This document shows positions 16,224 to 18,339 of a stretch of DNA of 18,339 nucleotides, piece after piece. The stretch comes from Rickettsiales bacterium (GTDB lineage: Bacteria; Pseudomonadota; Alphaproteobacteria; Rickettsiales; UBA1997). The stretch covers positions 1 through 18,339 of the forward strand of contig JAOFKK010000014.1 of NCBI GenBank assembly GCA_028040005.1, read 5' to 3'. Position numbers and translations under genes: made by a program. Under the pieces are notes generated by a model. That model had not been told where the DNA came from and searched no databases. It was given only the letters and a program-made list of their open reading frames with translations. Positions within the stretch are counted from its first letter, which is position 1. The number at the start of each line of letters is the position of its first letter.

Positions 16224-16476
16224 TAGGAAGTAATGCAATACCAAAACTCACCTTAAAAACTAATATATAAAATCAAGCAATCTAGCTTTATGTTTTTAGC
16301 TAAAATTTGATACAATTCTTTGAATTGCAACTCCTTACTTAAAAAAAATATATATAAGTAAAATGCCTTGAACAATATGGGTATATTGCCCTCATTTTTT
16401 ACCATTTTTATCTAAAAATATTTTGCTATATCGCTTATTTTAAGATGACTTTTAATATAACGTAAATTTTCAATAT

Positions 16477-16485
16477 TTTACCACA
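16477..16485 (+). promoter_or_regulatory. Near-match to a DnaA box
   Basis: TTTACCACA differs at one position from TTWTNCACA. It is weak alone; it is listed because two more near-matches lie in the same gap next to dnaA. Confidence 0.2.
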
Positions 16486-16703
16486 AATAGTAAAGATAAT
16501 TATTTTATAATTTTACAAATAAACAGCTTGACAAAAAAGCAAGTTAGAGAAAATAAGCAACAAAAAATAAATTAAAAATAATATAATTTTATTGCCACCA
16601 AAAAAACAGTAAACAACCCCACTAAAATCAAGCATTTTAAATCTGCGATGCTCATTTACCTTAAGTAAAATAGGCTTCTTAATTTAAAACAATAAAAAAT
16701 CTC

Positions 16704-16724
16704 TGTGGATATTTTTAATTCACA
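16704..16724. promoter_or_regulatory. Pair of opposed near-matches to DnaA boxes
   Basis: TGTGGATAT (16704-16712, reverse strand ATATCCACA) and TAATTCACA (16716-16724) each differ from TTWTNCACA at one base. They face each other with three bases between them. Confidence 0.3.
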
Positions 16725-16769
16725 ACAGCCCCTTAAAATAAAATATTATTGCAATATTCCTTTTTATCG

Positions 16770-16798
16770 TTGAATTTTCTATTTTATTTAGATATTTT
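16770..16798 (+). promoter_or_regulatory. Possible sigma-70-type promoter of lpd
   Basis: TTGAAT (16770-16775) and TATTTT (16793-16798) are separated by exactly 17 bases and lie 38 bases before the lpd ATG. The match is moderate and the DNA is very AT-rich. Confidence 0.3.
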
Positions 16799-16836
16799 AT
16801 CAAAAATTAAAACTTAAATTGAATTATAAATTATTT

Positions 16837-18261
16837 ATGAAAAATTTTGATCTTTGTATTATTGGTGGTGGTCCTGGTGGTTATGTTGCTGCAATTCGTG
16901 CTGCACAACTCGGTTTAAATGTTGCACTTATTGAGGCTAATCATCTTGGTGGAATTTGCTTAAATTGGGGCTGTATTCCTACAAAAGCACTTCTTAGAAG
17001 TAGCGAAATTAATCATTTATTACATAATTTGGAAGAATTTGGCTTTTCTGCTGACAATATTAAATTTGACTTTAAAAAAGTTATTGCACGCTCAAGGGCA
17101 GTTTCTAAACAACTAAATTCTGGTGTTAAGGGTCTTTTAAAAAAGAATAAGGTACGGGTTTTTGATAATTTTGCTAAAATTGAAGCAAAAGGTAAAATTG
17201 GACTATATGATAGTAATGATCGCAATAAAAAAATAGAAGATATTTTAGCTAAAAATATTATTTTAGCAACTGGCGCTCGCGCAAGAACAATTCCAAATAT
17301 TGAAGCTGACAAAGATTATATCTGGACTTATCGTGAGGCTATGACGCCAGAAAAAATGCCAAAATCTTTGGTTATTGTTGGTTCTGGCGCTATTGGTGTT
17401 GAGTTTGCCAGCTTTTATAAAAATATGGGTGCGGATGTCACAATTATTGAAATGGCTGATAATATCTTACCAGTTGAGGATGAAGAAATTTCTAAAGCAG
17501 CTAAAAAATCTTTTGAAAAACAAAATATCAAAATCCATACTAAAGCAGCTTTAAAAGAAATTATCAAAAACAAAGATAAAACTATCACAGCAAAGGTTGA
17601 AATTAAAGGTAAAATTGAAGAAATTAAAGCCGAAAAAGCAATTTTAGCTGTTGGTATTGTGCCAAATGTTGAAAATATTGGATTAGAAAAAACTGCCATT
17701 AAATTAGAAAAATCATTCATTAAAACTGATAAATATCTAGAAACTAATGAAAAAACAATCTATGCTATTGGCGATGTAACTTCAGCCCCATGGCTTGCTC
17801 ATAAGGCCTCTCATGAAGGTGTAATTGCTGCTGAAAAAATTGCCTCTGACCTTGGTAAATATAAATTAAAAGATATTCATACTATTAATGTTGAAAATAT
17901 CCCTGGCTGTACCTATTCTTATCCACAAATTGCTTCAGTTGGACTAACAGAAAAAAAAGCAGCAGAAAAAAAACTTAAAGTTAAAATTGGCAGATTCCCT
18001 TATATGGCTAATGGTAAAGCTATTGCAATGGGTGAAACTGACGGTATGATTAAAACCATTTTTGATGAAAAAACTGGTGAATTATTAGGTGCCCACATCA
18101 TTGGTTCGGAAGCTACTGAAATGATTCAAGGCTATGTTATTGGTAAACAGGCGGAATTAACCGAAATTGACTTTATTCAAACCATTTTTCCACATCCGAC
18201 TCAATCAGAAATGATGCATGAGTCAGTATTGGATGCTTTTGATAGAGCAATCCATTTTTAA
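16837..18261 (+). CDS. lpdA: Dihydrolipoamide dehydrogenase (E3)
   Basis: E3 reoxidises the lipoyl groups of 2-oxoacid dehydrogenase complexes (pyruvate, 2-oxoglutarate) with NAD+, using FAD and a redox disulfide. I use the ATG at 16837 (474 aa); the in-frame TTG at 16819 would only add six residues ahead of the typical start. Motifs in order: FAD-binding GGGPGG (10-15), redox disulfide GGICLNWGC with Cys41 and Cys46, NAD-binding VGSGAIGVE ending at Glu188, second FAD motif AIGDV near 309-313, and C-terminal catalytic HPTQSE with His453 and Glu458. All key residues are present. It stands alone on the plus strand, with no E1 or E2 gene in the window, so which complex it serves is unknown. Confidence 0.97.
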   Translation: MKNFDLCIIGGGPGGYVAAIRAAQLGLNVALIEANHLGGICLNWGCIPTKALLRSSEINHLLHNLEEFGFSADNIKFDFKKVIARSRAVSKQLNSGVKGLLKKNKVRVFDNFAKIEAKGKIGLYDSNDRNKKIEDILAKNIILATGARARTIPNIEADKDYIWTYREAMTPEKMPKSLVIVGSGAIGVEFASFYKNMGADVTIIEMADNILPVEDEEISKAAKKSFEKQNIKIHTKAALKEIIKNKDKTITAKVEIKGKIEEIKAEKAILAVGIVPNVENIGLEKTAIKLEKSFIKTDKYLETNEKTIYAIGDVTSAPWLAHKASHEGVIAAEKIASDLGKYKLKDIHTINVENIPGCTYSYPQIASVGLTEKKAAEKKLKVKIGRFPYMANGKAIAMGETDGMIKTIFDEKTGELLGAHIIGSEATEMIQGYVIGKQAELTEIDFIQTIFPHPTQSEMMHESVLDAFDRAIHF

Positions 18262-18268
18262 ATTAACA

Positions 18269-18339
18269 GACCTTTTGCAAAAGGAGGCCTTTGCATTGAA
18301 GCAGTTTAATTTTTAGGCAAAATCATTGAATTTGACAAA
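18269..18339 (+). mobile_element. MITE-like element after lpd, cut by the window edge
   Basis: GGCCTTTGCATTGAAGCAG (18286-18304) matches the terminal and subterminal sequence of the elements at 6717 and 6931, and TAATTTTTAGGCAAAAT (18307-18323), AAATCATTGAAT and TTTGACAAA match the copy at 964-1105. A second partial terminus, AGACCTTTTGCA, precedes it at 18269-18280 and forms the 14-bp palindrome 18271-18284. The right half lies outside the window. Confidence 0.6.

Larger units (their letters stand above)
16154..16836. other. 683-bp AT-rich gene-free region between divergent genes
   Basis: No convincing gene or RNA was found here. The region separates minus-strand rhodanese-dnaA from plus-strand lpd, so it must hold both promoters. 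It contains runs of A/T, paired ACTTTAAAG palindromes on the rhodanese side (16196-16223) and three 9-mers one base away from the DnaA-box consensus TTWTNCACA. A role as replication origin or dnaA control region is possible but unproven. Confidence 0.5.

Noticed and set aside
17013..17720. Two minus-strand open frames opposite lpd
   Set aside because: Both lie inside the Lpd coding region, whose motifs are all intact, and neither resembles a known protein.

Overview
The window looks like a piece of an AT-rich, host-associated alphaproteobacterial chromosome, most likely order Rickettsiales. The protein evidence is a giant VirB6/TrbL-type type IV secretion protein with the lipoprotein start and cytoplasmic tail typical of Rickettsiales VirB6 paralogs, and an alphaproteobacterial FtsZ C-terminal peptide ([12 protein letters not shown]). 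Codon use is strongly biased to A/T throughout, and intergenic DNA is close to pure A/T in places. I cannot name a genus from the sequence.

Layout: (1) 1-900, plus strand: 3' part of a fused permease/ATPase ABC exporter that runs off the left edge. (2) 901-1154: a degraded copy of a short repeat family. (3) 1155-6525, minus strand: a housekeeping block in transcription order ftsZ, truB, rpsO, pnp and a small two-helix membrane protein, with a 13-bp stem hairpin after pnp. (4) 6717-6990: tRNA-Gly(UCC) bracketed by two copies of the same repeat family in opposite orientation. (5) 7061-16153, minus strand: rhodanese, dnaA and a 2406-aa VirB6-like protein; the rhodanese stop and dnaA start overlap as TAATG. 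(6) 16154-16836: a 683-bp AT-rich gene-free region between divergent genes, with three near-matches to DnaA boxes. (7) 16837-18261, plus strand: dihydrolipoamide dehydrogenase (lpd), followed by another copy of the repeat family at the right edge.

How it fits together: the central genes serve division (FtsZ), tRNA/rRNA function (TruB, S15, tRNA-Gly), RNA turnover (PNPase), replication initiation (DnaA) and central metabolism (Lpd). The accessory part is the isolated VirB6-like gene, with no other vir gene in the window, and the short inverted-repeat elements. The most unusual structure is the cytoplasmic tail of the VirB6-like protein, where three different sequence repeats all have a period of 11 or 22 residues (33 or 66 bp). 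No CRISPR array, complete insertion sequence, prophage or defence system was seen.
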